Of a stretch of DNA of 64,000 nt, positions 9,401 through 17,360 are shown piece after piece. How positions within the stretch are numbered: position 1 is the first letter of the stretch; the number at the start of each line of letters is the position of its first letter. The stretch lies in contig NZ_KB900626.1 in NCBI RefSeq assembly GCF_000379125.1, positions 188,014-252,013 on the forward strand, written 5' to 3'. Under the pieces are notes generated by a model. It searched no databases and was not told the DNA's origin. It saw nothing but the letters and a program-made list of their open reading frames with translations. The DNA is from Methylosinus sp. LW4 (GTDB taxonomy: Bacteria > Pseudomonadota > Alphaproteobacteria > Rhizobiales > Beijerinckiaceae). Made by a program: the position numbers and the translations under genes.

Positions 9401-9894
9401 TGCATGTGCAGGATATGGCGGAGACGGATGTGCTCACCGGCGCCGCCTTCGCGGAATTCGAAGGCGGATTTTCCGCCGCCAACGCCGCGCTCGGCGGCGC
9501 CGCGCAGATCACGCATATCGACGCGACGCGCCCCGCCGTAGTGAAGCTGCGCTCGCTCGAGCAAGAGATCGCACGCGTCATTCGCGGCCGCGTCGCCAAT
9601 CCGCGCTGGCTCGCGGGGCAGATGCGCCATGGCCATCGCGGCGCGGCGGAAATCGCCGAGACGCTCGACAATCTCTTCGCTTTCGCCGCGACGACGCCGC
9701 ATGTGCGCGACGCGCAATGGGATCTCGTCTTCGATTCGACGCTCGGCGCGCCGAATGTTCGCGATTTTCTGCTCGCCGCCAATCCGCGCGCGGCGGCAGC
9801 TATTCGCGATATGTTTCAGCGCGCCATAGCGCGCGGCTTCTGGCGCACGCGGCGCAACAGCGTCGCTGCCGCGCTCGAGGGGCTCGCGCTATGA
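6469..9894 (+). CDS. cobN: Cobaltochelatase subunit CobN with an in-frame repeat insertion
   Basis: The large subunit of the ATP-dependent aerobic chelatase that inserts Co(II) into hydrogenobyrinate a,c-diamide with CobS and CobT, neither of which is in this window. The 1141 residues align by eye with the CobN/BchH family, including LVSLW-like IVLDLWGS and the HLGTHGTLEW segment. Residues about 188-229 do not belong to the family: they are encoded by a palindromic repeat pair at 7032-7153 that keeps the frame open. Family-like sequence resumes at PRALVTFYRS. The stop overlaps cobG by 4 bases. Confidence 0.95.
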   Translation: MHLLARDLHGLDDNEAAVDLGQTPAQIVFLSFSDAELCLLAELHEQNAALPSLRCASLARLKHPYSVDLYVDKVARHARLVVVRLLGGKDYWAYGVDELATAARMRGFALAIVPGDMHGDERLERASTLSSDALARIWSFFRDGGPDNLRSLLGYAATLAGTPTPWRESAPAPLAGRCEQACRNNHAPPHAEEVAQRPSRSARGNSRGPRVTAPSSFETPAARAPEDEGAFGQSSGAQVASAPRALVTFYRSAWLAGDFAPIVALADALHARGFCVEAYFVASLKDAACETLLAQTIADFRPDVILNATAFSARTDGGSILDRADAPVLQIALATSTREAWESSKRGANGADLAMNVVLPEVDGRIFAGAVSFKAQTRECAMSEFAEIRHSPEPSRIDHVAALAQNWARLRRLGHSEKRLALVLSDYPARRGRGGYAIGLDTPKSVLAICDLLRDAGYDIGSLDHETAAPDRVMRALEDAAHCAELPLAEYQRLFADLPAEFTGQVLAAWGAPQDDPALASGAFRFSCIETGKLVVALQPDRGSRAERRETYHDAELAPRHAYIAFYLWLRHSRSVDALIHLGTHGTLEWLPGKSAMLGPSCAPQVLIGATPLVYPFIVNDPGEAAQAKRRAGAVTIGHMTPPLVEAGLAAEAEEIESLLDEYASAATLDPRRAKLVAETILDVAERSGLAQECEVTRETDRAEALARLDAWLCDVKEMRIGDGLHIFGDGPCGAAEASGLLRALAGRFVEPGPAGAPSRGRADVVPTGRNLFCIDPRHVPTRIAHDIGARAAREVMMRHAQEHGEWPRNIVLDLWGSATIRTGGEDFAQALALMGVAPLWDNASARVCGFEILPLARRDFPRVDVTLHISGLFRDMFPGLIALFHDAVAAVAALDEEDASNPLAAARRAGRALERVFGAAQGSYGLGLSEAIARGDTRDALGQAFLAAGGHAVSRNGESAPAREAFGERVGAADALLHVQDMAETDVLTGAAFAEFEGGFSAANAALGGAAQITHIDATRPAVVKLRSLEQEIARVIRGRVANPRWLAGQMRHGHRGAAEIAETLDNLFAFAATTPHVRDAQWDLVFDSTLGAPNVRDFLLAANPRAAAAIRDMFQRAIARGFWRTRRNSVAAALEGLAL
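7032..7153. repeat. REP-type inverted palindrome pair inside cobN
   Basis: Two palindromic units face each other. Unit one (7032-7080) reads CCCTCATGCTGAGGAGG...CGTCTCGAAG. Unit two (7115-7153) reads CCTTCGAGACGCCCGC, then tgc, then GCGGGCTCCTGAGGATGAGGG, nearly the reverse complement of unit one. Unit two matches the repeat at 62107-62146 almost base for base. The insertion adds no stop codon and leaves the cobN frame intact. Confidence 0.88.
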
Positions 9895-11207
9895 TCGCCG
9901 CGCCGAAAATCCAAGGCTGGTGCCCCGGCGCGCTGCGGCCGATGCAGAGCGGCGACGGCCTTCTCTTGCGTGCGAAGACGACGCATCCGCGCCTTTCGGC
10001 GCGGCAGGCGCGCGAGATCGCCTCGATCGCGCAGGATTGTGGCAATGGCCTCGTCGATCTCTCGCAGCGTGCGCAATTGCAATTGCGCGGCGTGAACGAA
10101 GCGAAGCTCGAGCAGGCGCAGAGTCGCCTCGCTGCGCTGGGCCTGCTCGCCGAAGATGCGGCGACGGAGAGCCTGCTCAATTTCCTCGTCTCGCCTTTCG
10201 TCGATGCGCAGGCGAGCGCTCTCGTCGCGCGTCTCGCGCAATCGCTCGTCGATGACGCGCCTCTTCGCGACTTGCCCGGAAAATTCGGCTTTCTCGTCGA
10301 TGATGGCGGCGCGCTCGGCCTCTCCGCTTCGACAATGGATATTCGCCTCGAGGCGCATGGCGAAAATATCGCCGTCATCGCCGATGGCGCGCGCGCGCAT
10401 GCTTTTCTCGCAACGCCGGAAACGGCGAGCGATGTGGCCTTAGCGCTCGCGCGCGCTTTTCTCGTCATGCGGAAAGGCCGTGAATTCGAATTGCGCCGCA
10501 TGCGGAATGTCGTCGCCGCCTTCGGCCTCTCGGCGCTGGCGGAAGCGGCGGCTCACACGCCGACGCCGTACGCATCGCTCTGTCGCGCCGCTTCCGCCAT
10601 AGAGATTTTCGGAGCGCGGCTGCCACGCGACGACGACGAAAACGGAGTGAGGTTTTTCGCCGGCGTAGGCGCGTCCTCTGGGCGATTACGCGCGGATGAT
10701 CTTCACGCGCTCGCGGCGCTGGCCGAAGTCCATGGCTTGAACGAATTGCGCCTCACGCCCTGGCGGGCTCTGCTGCTGCCTTGCGCCGATCTCGACGCCG
10801 CGCAAAAAATCGTCGAGGTCGCGGCCGGGCGCGGACTCGTCGTTGCGGCGGACGATCCGCGCCTCTCCGTCATCGCCTGTCCCGGCGCGCCGGAATGTCC
10901 GCAGGCGCATGCGCCGACGCGCGATCTCGCCGAAACTCTTGCCCCTCTCGCGGCGCGGCTTGCGTCGGAGGGCGCGAGGCTGCACATATCGGGCTGCGCC
11001 AAGGGCTGCGCCTCTCCCGCTGCGGCGAAGGTCGCGCTGGTGGCGACGCCGCGAGGATTCGATCTCATCGACAATGGATGCGCGAGCGATGCGCCGACGT
11101 TGCGAGACCTCGGCGTCAATGAGATAGAAGACGCAATGAGAGCGCGCATCGCGCTCGCTACGAGCAAGGAGCCGCCATGTCTGGCGAAATCGGGTCCGGC
11201 GCATTGA
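9891..11207 (+). CDS. cobG: Precorrin-3B synthase
   Basis: A 438-residue nitrite/sulfite-reductase-like oxygenase that uses O2 to convert precorrin-3A to precorrin-3B, the hallmark of the aerobic pathway. Two ferredoxin-like half domains precede a [4Fe-4S] motif: CPGAPEC near residues 330-336 and GCAKGC near 369-374. It starts in an ATGA overlap with cobN and its 3' end overlaps cobH by 31 bases. Confidence 0.93.
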   Translation: MIAAPKIQGWCPGALRPMQSGDGLLLRAKTTHPRLSARQAREIASIAQDCGNGLVDLSQRAQLQLRGVNEAKLEQAQSRLAALGLLAEDAATESLLNFLVSPFVDAQASALVARLAQSLVDDAPLRDLPGKFGFLVDDGGALGLSASTMDIRLEAHGENIAVIADGARAHAFLATPETASDVALALARAFLVMRKGREFELRRMRNVVAAFGLSALAEAAAHTPTPYASLCRAASAIEIFGARLPRDDDENGVRFFAGVGASSGRLRADDLHALAALAEVHGLNELRLTPWRALLLPCADLDAAQKIVEVAAGRGLVVAADDPRLSVIACPGAPECPQAHAPTRDLAETLAPLAARLASEGARLHISGCAKGCASPAAAKVALVATPRGFDLIDNGCASDAPTLRDLGVNEIEDAMRARIALATSKEPPCLAKSGPAH

Positions 11208-11824
11208 CCTATATACGCGACGGCGCTGCGATCTATGACCGCTCCTTCGCCATCATTCGCGCAGAGGCGCGGCTCGAGCGTTTCTCGCGTGAGGAGGAGC
11301 GCGTCGCCGTGCGCATCATCCATGCCTGCGGAATGGTGGAGATCGCCGACGATATCGTCTTCTCGCCCGGCTTCGCGGAAGCGGCGAGCGCGGCGCTGCG
11401 CAATGGCGCGCCCATTTTCTGCGACGCCAATATGGTCGCTCATGGCGTCACCCGCGCGCGCCTGCCTGCGAATAATGAGGTGATCTGCACGCTCGCCGAT
11501 CCGCGCACGCGCGCGCTCGCCGAGGAAATGAAGACGACGCGCAGCGCTGCGGCGATGGAGCTGTGGCGTGACAAGCTCGGCGGCGCCGTCGTCGCCATCG
11601 GCAATGCGCCGACCTCGCTGTTCCGACTGCTGGAGATGCTCGACGAAGGCGTAGCCCCGCCCGCTGCGATCGTCGCAATGCCGGTCGGCTTCGTCGGCGC
11701 GGCGGAATCCAAAGAGGCGGCGCTCGTCGACGGACGCATTCCGACGGCGATCGTGCGCGGACGCAAGGGCGGCAGCGCCATGGCCGCCGCGGCGATCAAT
11801 GCGCTGGCGAGCGAGAAAGAATGA
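11177..11824 (+). CDS. cobH: Precorrin-8X methylmutase
   Basis: A 215-residue enzyme that moves the methyl group from C-11 to C-12 to form hydrogenobyrinate. The catalytic histidine is His49 in IHACGMVE; the conserved FCDANMVAHGV and GRKGGSAMA segments are present. Length is normal. It overlaps cobG by 31 bases, with its start inside the cobG end, and its stop overlaps cobI by 4 bases. Confidence 0.96.
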   Translation: MSGEIGSGALTYIRDGAAIYDRSFAIIRAEARLERFSREEERVAVRIIHACGMVEIADDIVFSPGFAEAASAALRNGAPIFCDANMVAHGVTRARLPANNEVICTLADPRTRALAEEMKTTRSAAAMELWRDKLGGAVVAIGNAPTSLFRLLEMLDEGVAPPAAIVAMPVGFVGAAESKEAALVDGRIPTAIVRGRKGGSAMAAAAINALASEKE

Positions 11825-12594
11825 ATATCGTCGATCCGAATCTGCGCGCCGACGATGGCGCGCGCGTCACGTTGGGCGCGCTGCTCGGGGTCGGCCTCGG
11901 CCCCGGCGATCCCGAGCTGATGACGCTGAAAGCCGCGCGTCTGGTGAGCGAGGCAAAAATCGTCGCCTATTTTTCGAAACGCGGAAAGCCGAGCCATGCG
12001 CGCGCCATCGCCGCGCGCTTCATCGCGAAGGATTGCGAGGAGATCGCGCTCGCCTATCCGCTGACGACAGAGATTCCTTTCGATCACCCCGACTATGTGG
12101 CGGCGCTCGCCGCTTTCTATGAGGAGAGCGCCGAGCGTCTCGCCTTGCATCTTTCGCTCGGCCGCGACGTCGCGCTTCTCTGCGAGGGCGATCCGATGCT
12201 CTACGGCTCCTTCATGCATTTGCAGACGCGCTTGTCGTCGCGATTTCGCGTGGAGGTTTGCGCGGGCGTCTCCGGCATGTCGGGCTGCTTCGCCTCGGCG
12301 CGCCAGCCGATGACATGGGGCGACGATGTGCTGACCGTCATTCCCGCGACTCTGCCGCGCGAAATTCTCGCGCAGCGCCTCGCCGCGACCGACGCCGCCG
12401 TGGTGATGAAGCTCGGCGGCAATCTCGGCAAGCTGCGCCGCGCCCTCGAGGACGCCGAGCTCATCGAGCGCGCCATTTATGTCGAGCGCGGCACGATGGC
12501 GGAGGAGAAGATCATGCGCCTAGCCGAAAAGCGCGACGATGACGCGCCTTATTTCGCGCTGGTGCTCGTGCCCGGCGCCGGACGGCGGCCGTGA
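11821..12594 (+). CDS. cobI: Precorrin-2 C20-methyltransferase
   Basis: A 257-residue tetrapyrrole (SUMT-type) methylase that methylates precorrin-2 at C-20 using S-adenosylmethionine. The family start motif GVGLGPGDPELMTLKA begins at residue 22, the GDPMLYGSF segment follows mid-protein and a conserved VMKLGGNLG segment is near residue 195. Start and stop both overlap neighbours by 4 bases, showing tight coupling within the corrin-ring methylation block. Confidence 0.96.
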   Translation: MNIVDPNLRADDGARVTLGALLGVGLGPGDPELMTLKAARLVSEAKIVAYFSKRGKPSHARAIAARFIAKDCEEIALAYPLTTEIPFDHPDYVAALAAFYEESAERLALHLSLGRDVALLCEGDPMLYGSFMHLQTRLSSRFRVEVCAGVSGMSGCFASARQPMTWGDDVLTVIPATLPREILAQRLAATDAAVVMKLGGNLGKLRRALEDAELIERAIYVERGTMAEEKIMRLAEKRDDDAPYFALVLVPGAGRRP

Positions 12595-13358
12595 CGGCGG
12601 CGAAGCGCAGCGGCAGGCTCTTCGTCATCGGCCTCGGTCCGGGCGATGCGCGCTTTCTCACAGCGGAAGCGCAGCGGGCTTTGAGCGCCGCGCATTATGT
12701 CATCGGCTATGCGCCCTATGTCGCGCGCGTTCCCGTCACGCCCGGTCAGACGCGCCTTGCGAGCGACAATCGCGTCGAGATCGCGCGCGCGGAAGAAGCG
12801 CTGCGTCTCGCCGCGAGCGGAAGCGACGTGGCTGTGGTGTCGGGCGGCGATCCGGGCATTTTCGCAATGGCGGCCGCCGTGCTGGAGGCGATCGACAATG
12901 GCGAGCCGGCGTGGCGCGATCTCGACGTAGAAATTCTTCCCGGAATCTCCGCCATGCAGGCGGCGGCGGCGCGGCTCGGCGCGCCACTCGGGCATGATTT
13001 CTGCGTGATCTCGCTCTCCGACAATCTCAAGCCGTGGGAGGTGATCGCCAATCGTCTCGAGCTGGCGGCGCGCGCCGATTTCGTCATGGCTTTCTACAAT
13101 CCCGCCTCGCGCGCGCGGCCGCAGCGCATTCACGATACATTCGCGCTGCTGCGCCGCGTCTTGCCGGCAGATCGCATCGTGGTCTTCGCGAAATCGGTCG
13201 GCCGCGCGGAGGAGAATATCGCGATCGCCACGTTGGGCGACGCCGATCCGAGCGTTGTCGACATGTCGACCTTGGTGCTCATCGGCGCGAGCGGCACCAA
13301 GCTCGTCTCTCGCGAGAATGCGCCGCCCTTCGTCTATACGTCGCGGAAGGCGATATGA
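12591..13358 (+). CDS. cobJ: Precorrin-3B C17-methyltransferase
   Basis: A 255-residue SUMT-family enzyme that methylates C-17 and drives ring contraction, giving precorrin-4. It has the N-terminal GLGPGDARFLT motif, the VSGGDPGIFAMA segment near residue 85 and the VMAFYNPASRARP segment near 166 that is diagnostic of CobJ/CbiH. The start is GTG 12591, overlapping the cobI stop (GTGA). It ends in an ATGA overlap with cobL. In many relatives cobK lies next to cobJ; it is absent here. Confidence 0.96.
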   Translation: MTAAKRSGRLFVIGLGPGDARFLTAEAQRALSAAHYVIGYAPYVARVPVTPGQTRLASDNRVEIARAEEALRLAASGSDVAVVSGGDPGIFAMAAAVLEAIDNGEPAWRDLDVEILPGISAMQAAAARLGAPLGHDFCVISLSDNLKPWEVIANRLELAARADFVMAFYNPASRARPQRIHDTFALLRRVLPADRIVVFAKSVGRAEENIAIATLGDADPSVVDMSTLVLIGASGTKLVSRENAPPFVYTSRKAI

Positions 13359-14563
13359 GCGCGGCGCGCTGGCTTTCGCTCATCGGCATAGGCGAGGATG
13401 GCCTCGCGGCGTTGACGCCGGCCGCGCGCGCGCTCATCGCCGACGCTTCGCTCATCATCGGCGGCGCGCGGCATCTCGAGCTGATCGGCCCGCAGAAAGC
13501 GGAGACGCTCCTCTGGCCTTCGCCGCTCTCCGCGGCGATGGAGACGATCCTCGCGCATCGCGGCGCGCCGACAGTGGTGTTGGCGAGCGGCGATCCTTTC
13601 TTCTTCGGCGTCGGCGATATGATCGCGCGCAATGTGGCGGCGGAGGAAGTGCTCTGCCTTCCCGCGCCGTCCTCCTTTTCTCTCGCCGCCGCGCGGCTCA
13701 AATGGAGCCAGCAGGATTGCGCATTGCTGTCGCTGCATGGCCGCGCCTTCGAGCGCGTGACGCCGCATCTGCAGCCTTCGCGCCGACTTCTCATTCTGTC
13801 ATGGGACGAGACGACGCCCGCGCGCCTCGCGGCGCATCTGACCGCGCTCGGCATGGGCGAGTCGCGCATTCATGTGCTCGAGCATATGGGCGGCGCCAAG
13901 GAGCGCATTCGCAGCGCGCGCGCGGAGGCGTTTTCGCTCACCGACATTGCGCCGCTCAACACGATCGGCGTCGAAGTGATCGTGGGGCCTGGCGCGCGCA
14001 TTCTGCCGCTGACGCCGGGCCTGCCGGATGATTGGTTCGAGCATGACGGGCAGATCACCAAGCGCGACATTCGCGCCGTGACTCTCGCCGCGCTCGCGCC
14101 GCGCCGCGGCGAATGCTTGTGGGACATAGGCGCGGGTTCCGGCTCCATCGCCATCGAATGGATGCTCGCCGATCCCGCCAATCGCGCCATTGCGATCGAG
14201 CAGAATGCGACGCGCGCGGCGCGCATCGCGCGTAACGCCGCTTCGCTCGGCGTTCCCGATCTCGCGATCATCGAAGGCGCGGCGCCGCAAGCGCTCGCGG
14301 GATTGGCGCCGCCGGATGCGATTTTCATCGGCGGCGGCGGCGAAGCAAAGATCATAGAGGCGGCGTGGAATGCGCTGCCCCTGCGCGGACGCATCGTCGT
14401 CAATGCGGTGACGATAGAGACGCAGGCGCTGCTGATCGACGCTTTTGCGCGCAGGGGCGGCGAGCTGGTGAGCATTGCGATCGCGAAAGCGCGCCCGATC
14501 GGCTCCTATCACGCGCTGGAGCCGGCGTTGCCCGCGCTGCAATGGCGCGCGGTGAAGAGTTGA
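13355..14563 (+). CDS. cobL: Precorrin-6Y C5,15-methyltransferase (decarboxylating)
   Basis: A 402-residue fusion of a CbiE-like SUMT domain (residues 1-210, with SGDPFFFGVGD near 76) and a CbiT-like class I methyltransferase domain (motif DIGAGSGSIAIEW near 258-270). Together they methylate C-5 and C-15 and decarboxylate the acetate side chain. It overlaps cobJ by ATGA. Its 3' end overlaps the probable start of cobE. Confidence 0.96.
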   Translation: MSAARWLSLIGIGEDGLAALTPAARALIADASLIIGGARHLELIGPQKAETLLWPSPLSAAMETILAHRGAPTVVLASGDPFFFGVGDMIARNVAAEEVLCLPAPSSFSLAAARLKWSQQDCALLSLHGRAFERVTPHLQPSRRLLILSWDETTPARLAAHLTALGMGESRIHVLEHMGGAKERIRSARAEAFSLTDIAPLNTIGVEVIVGPGARILPLTPGLPDDWFEHDGQITKRDIRAVTLAALAPRRGECLWDIGAGSGSIAIEWMLADPANRAIAIEQNATRAARIARNAASLGVPDLAIIEGAAPQALAGLAPPDAIFIGGGGEAKIIEAAWNALPLRGRIVVNAVTIETQALLIDAFARRGGELVSIAIAKARPIGSYHALEPALPALQWRAVKS

Positions 14564-14987
14564 GCGCGCGCTACGCCATCGGCATAGGCGCACGCAGCGG
14601 CGTGGACGCGCGCGAGGCGGTCGCGCTGATCGAGAAAGCTCGCGAAGCCTATGCGCGCGATCCTTCTCCCACGAGTGGGAGAAGGAATCGAACGGCGAGA
14701 TTGCGCTTTTCACCATCGAGTCGAAGCGCGGCGAGAAAGGACTTCATGACGCGGCGCGATTGCTGAATCTGCCGCTGGTCTTTCTTCCGCTCGATACGCT
14801 GCTCGCGCGCAAGGATGAGCTTTTCACCCGCTCGCCGCGCGTGGAGGCGCTCACCGGCGTCGGCAGCGTGGCGGAGGCGGCGGCGCTGGTCGGGGCAGGG
14901 GCGGGGAGCCGTCTGCTCGGGCCGCGCCTCGCCAGCGCCGGCCTCACCTGCGCGATCGCGCGAAATGCGCTAGAGGAAGCGCCATGA
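14560..14987 (+). pseudogene. cobE: Frameshifted cobE (CbiG C-terminal-like)
   Basis: CobE is a small cobalamin-pathway protein related to the CbiG C-terminus, of uncertain role. The front half (YAIGIGARSGVDAREAV...) reads in frame 1 from TTG 14560 (or ATG 14542 inside cobL). The back half reads in frame 3 from about 14694 (GEIALFTIESKRGEKG... to ...[12 protein letters not shown]), ending at 14987 in the normal ATGA overlap with cobM. The switch coincides with the 24-base perfect palindrome at 14662-14685. Read straight through, frame 1 ends at 14766. The gene is probably inactive unless the shift is a sequencing or assembly error at the hairpin. Confidence 0.85.
14662..14685. repeat. 24-base palindrome at the cobE frameshift
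   Basis: CCTTCTCCCAC, GA, GTGGGAGAAGG: an 11-base perfect inverted repeat around a 2-base centre. The same core ends both arms of the large element at 38279-38444, and both copies are preceded by GCGCGAT. It is best read as a short copy or remnant of that element inserted into cobE. Confidence 0.85.
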
Positions 14988-15751
14988 CCATATATTTCAT
15001 CGGCGCCGGTCCGGGTGCCGCCGATCTGCTGACTCTGCGCGGCCGCGACATTCTCGCGCGTTGCCCGGTCTGCCTCTATGCCGGCTCGCTGGTCGCGCCG
15101 GAAATCCTGGCCCATTGCCCGCCGGACGCGCGCATCGTCGACACGGCGCCGCTGTCGCTCGACGCGATCATCGCGGAGATGCAGAAGGCGACGGCGGCCG
15201 GGCAAGATGTCGCGCGGCTGCATTCGGGCGATCTCTCCATTTGGAGCGCCGTGGGCGAGCAGACGCGGCGGCTCGACGCGCTCGGGATCGCTTACACGAT
15301 CACGCCGGGCGTGCCGGCCTTCGCCGCCGCCAGCGCCGCGCTGAGGCGCGAGCTGACCTTGCCGGAAGTGGCGCAATCGGTGGTGCTGACGCGCACTTCG
15401 GGCCGGGCTTCCGCCATGCCGGAGACGGAGACTTTGGCCGCCTTCGCCGCCGCGCGGGCGACGATGGCCATTCATCTCTCGATCCATGCGCTGCAGCGCG
15501 TCGTCGCCGAGCTGACGCCCTTTTATGGCGCGGACTGCCCCATAGCGCTGGTCTATCGCGCTTCCTGGCCCGACGAGCGCATTGTGAGAGGCACGCTCGC
15601 GACCATTGAAGCGCTGGCGGGCGAAGCGCCGATGGAACGCACGGCGCTCATACTCGTCGGCGAGGCGCTGGCGGCGGAGGATTTCCGCGAGAGCGCGCTC
15701 TATGACGCGGGATATGATCGTCGCTTTCGGCCGACGGGAGCCGGACGCTGA
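14984..15751 (+). CDS. cobM: Precorrin-4 C11-methyltransferase
   Basis: A 255-residue SUMT-family methylase that converts precorrin-4 to precorrin-5. It shows [14 protein letters not shown] at residues 7-20, the LHSGDLSIW segment near 79 and [12 protein letters not shown] near 131, all characteristic of CobM/CbiF. The start ATG is in a 4-base overlap with the cobE end, so the coupling is intact even though cobE is broken upstream. Its stop overlaps the inferred cobB start. Confidence 0.96.
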   Translation: MTIYFIGAGPGAADLLTLRGRDILARCPVCLYAGSLVAPEILAHCPPDARIVDTAPLSLDAIIAEMQKATAAGQDVARLHSGDLSIWSAVGEQTRRLDALGIAYTITPGVPAFAAASAALRRELTLPEVAQSVVLTRTSGRASAMPETETLAAFAAARATMAIHLSIHALQRVVAELTPFYGADCPIALVYRASWPDERIVRGTLATIEALAGEAPMERTALILVGEALAAEDFRESALYDAGYDRRFRPTGAGR

Positions 15752-17073
15752 CCGCGCCGGGAATTCTCATCGCCGCCGTCCGCTCCGGCGCGGGCAAAAC
15801 CACTGTGACTCTGGGTCTGATGCGCGCGCTGGCGCGGCGCGGCCTGCGGGTCTCGGGCGTCAAATGCGGGCCGGATTATATCGACCCCGCCTTTCACGCC
15901 GTCGCGACCGGACGCGCGAGCTTCAATCTCGACTCCTGGACGATGGAGGCCGAGCTGCTCGCGCAGCTGGCGCTGCGCGCCGGTGAGGACGCCGATCTCG
16001 TCGTCGCGGAAGGAGCGATGGGGCTTTTCGACGGCGCGCCCGGCGCGCTGGCGCAGACGGGCGCCTCGGCGGACATAGCCGCTCATATCGGCTGGCCCGT
16101 GCTGCTGGTGATGGATGTCTCGGGGCAGGCGCAGAGCGCAGCGGCCATAGCGCGCGGCGTCGCGCTGCATGACGCGCGGGTGAGGCTCGCCGGCGTGCTG
16201 CTCAATCGCACCGGCTCGGAGCGCCATCGCAAGCTCGCGCAGGAGGCGATCGAGGCGGTCGGCATAAAAGTGCTCGGAGCGCTGCCGCGCGATTCCGGCG
16301 TCGCGCTGCCGGAGCGTCATTTGGGTCTGGTGCAGGCCGGCGAGACGCGAGGGCTGGAGGCTCTGCTCGATCGGCTGGCCGAGCGCATGGAGGCCCATGT
16401 CGATCTCGACGCCTTGCTCGCCGCCGCGGGAGGCGGCCTCGTCGATCTCGCGCCCGGTCCTCTCCATGTCCCGCATGCGCCGGGCGGCCGCATCGCCGTC
16501 GCGCAGGACGAGGCTTTCTCTTTCTTCTACCCGCATCTCGCCCGCGCCTGGCGCGAAGCGGGCGCGGAGATCGTTTTCTTCTCGCCGCTCGCAGATGAAG
16601 TCCCGCCGGAGGATTGCGACGCCTGCTGGCTTCCCGGCGGCTATCCAGAGCTTCATGCGAGCCGGCTCGCGGCGGCGCAGAATTTTCTCGGCGGCCTTCG
16701 CCGCTTCGCCGCGACGCGCGCGGTCCATGGCGAGTGCGGCGGCTATATGACGCTCGGTCGGACGCTGACCGACGCGGCCGGCGCGGCGCATGAGATGGCC
16801 GGCCTGCTCGATCTGGCGACGAGTTTTGCGCAGCGCAAACTTCATTTGGGCTATAGGCGCGCAAGGCTTCTCGCCGATGGCGCGCTGGGCGCCGCGGGCG
16901 ACGAGCTCGCTGGGCATGAATTCCACTATGCGACCATCGTGAGCGAGAAGGGCGAGCCCTTTGCGATGGTTACAGACGCCTATTCGCAGGAGCAGCGGCC
17001 GGCGGGGCTGCGGGCGGGGCGGGTGACGGGAAGCTTCTTCCACGCAATGACGAAAAAAAAGGGCCGCCGGTAA
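15748..17073 (+). CDS. cobB: Hydrogenobyrinic/cobyrinic acid a,c-diamide synthase
   Basis: A 441-residue glutamine-dependent amidotransferase that amidates the a and c side chains before cobalt insertion. The N-terminal dethiobiotin-synthetase-like domain has the P-loop RSGAGKTT at about residues 12-19; the GATase domain has nucleophile Cys in HGECGGYM near residue 331. The first usual start, GTG 15805, lies after the P-loop. The only in-frame candidate that keeps it is CTG 15748, in a CTGA overlap with the cobM stop (ATT 15763 is less likely). The last codons lie inside the terminator of an antisense RNA. Confidence 0.92.
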   Translation: MTAPGILIAAVRSGAGKTTVTLGLMRALARRGLRVSGVKCGPDYIDPAFHAVATGRASFNLDSWTMEAELLAQLALRAGEDADLVVAEGAMGLFDGAPGALAQTGASADIAAHIGWPVLLVMDVSGQAQSAAAIARGVALHDARVRLAGVLLNRTGSERHRKLAQEAIEAVGIKVLGALPRDSGVALPERHLGLVQAGETRGLEALLDRLAERMEAHVDLDALLAAAGGGLVDLAPGPLHVPHAPGGRIAVAQDEAFSFFYPHLARAWREAGAEIVFFSPLADEVPPEDCDACWLPGGYPELHASRLAAAQNFLGGLRRFAATRAVHGECGGYMTLGRTLTDAAGAAHEMAGLLDLATSFAQRKLHLGYRRARLLADGALGAAGDELAGHEFHYATIVSEKGEPFAMVTDAYSQEQRPAGLRAGRVTGSFFHAMTKKKGRR

Positions 17074-17085
17074 CGCCAGCGGCCC
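17053..17085 (-). terminator. Rho-independent terminator overlapping cobB 3' end
   Basis: On the minus strand GGGCCGC-TGG, loop CGTTA, CCG-GCGGCCC forms a ten-pair stem (with one U-G pair) followed by eight U. It serves the small RNA and perhaps read-through from the L,D-transpeptidase gene. The plus-strand cobB stop (17071-17073) falls in the hairpin, so this DNA codes the last CobB residues as well. Confidence 0.85.
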
Positions 17086-17143
17086 AAGTCAAGGGAGGAA
17101 ACGCCCAAGGAGGGCTACGGAGCGAGAGAAGTTCTCGCTGCGT
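17053..17143 (-). ncRNA. Candidate small RNA with C-rich anti-SD motifs
   Basis: On the minus strand a promoter leads into about 91 bases with no convincing reading frame. A first stem AGCGAGA-ACTTC-TCTCGCT (17121-17139) is followed by an unpaired stretch holding CCTCC and TTTCCTCCC, both complementary to Shine-Dalgarno sequences. Then comes a GC-rich terminator hairpin (17061-17085) with eight U (17053-17060). This layout is that of trans-acting alphaproteobacterial sRNAs with CU-rich loops. The exact 5' end is inferred from the promoter. I do not recognise the family. Confidence 0.75.
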
Positions 17144-17149
17144 CGCACT

Positions 17150-17178
17150 GTTGTATTGCTGCGGCGCACAAGTGTCAA
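17150..17178 (-). promoter_or_regulatory. Sigma-70 promoter of the small RNA
   Basis: On the minus strand TTGACA (17173-17178) and TACAAC (17150-17155) are separated by exactly 17 bases. The -35 is perfect and the -10 matches 4 of 6. Transcription should start near 17143. No gene other than the short RNA follows. Confidence 0.75.
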
Positions 17179-17360
17179 GCGCCTTTTTGGAAGCCCGCCA
17201 CAATGTCGCGGCGCGACAGAGCCTTTGGCGACAGTTCCGGCGCGGGGCCGCAGCGCACAGCAGCGCTCGCGGCGCCTTTTTCCGACCAATGCAGGCAAAA
17301 TTGCGACGATCCGCCCTTCGGCGGATCGTCGACATGAAAAAACTGTGAGCTGCTGTTATT

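Noticed and set aside
5338..9717. A 1459-codon open frame on the minus strand
   Set aside because: It is antisense to cobW and cobN, both certain. Long antisense frames are common in DNA with this codon bias; its product is Arg/Ala-rich with no domain.
6469..9894. cobN as a truncated gene because it is shorter than the classical 1275-residue CobN
   Set aside because: All conserved blocks appear in order and both ends are normal; length varies among CobN proteins.
17089..17298. A 69-codon frame on the minus strand
   Set aside because: It spans the promoter of the small RNA and has an Arg-rich composition with no ribosome site; the non-coding reading is better supported.
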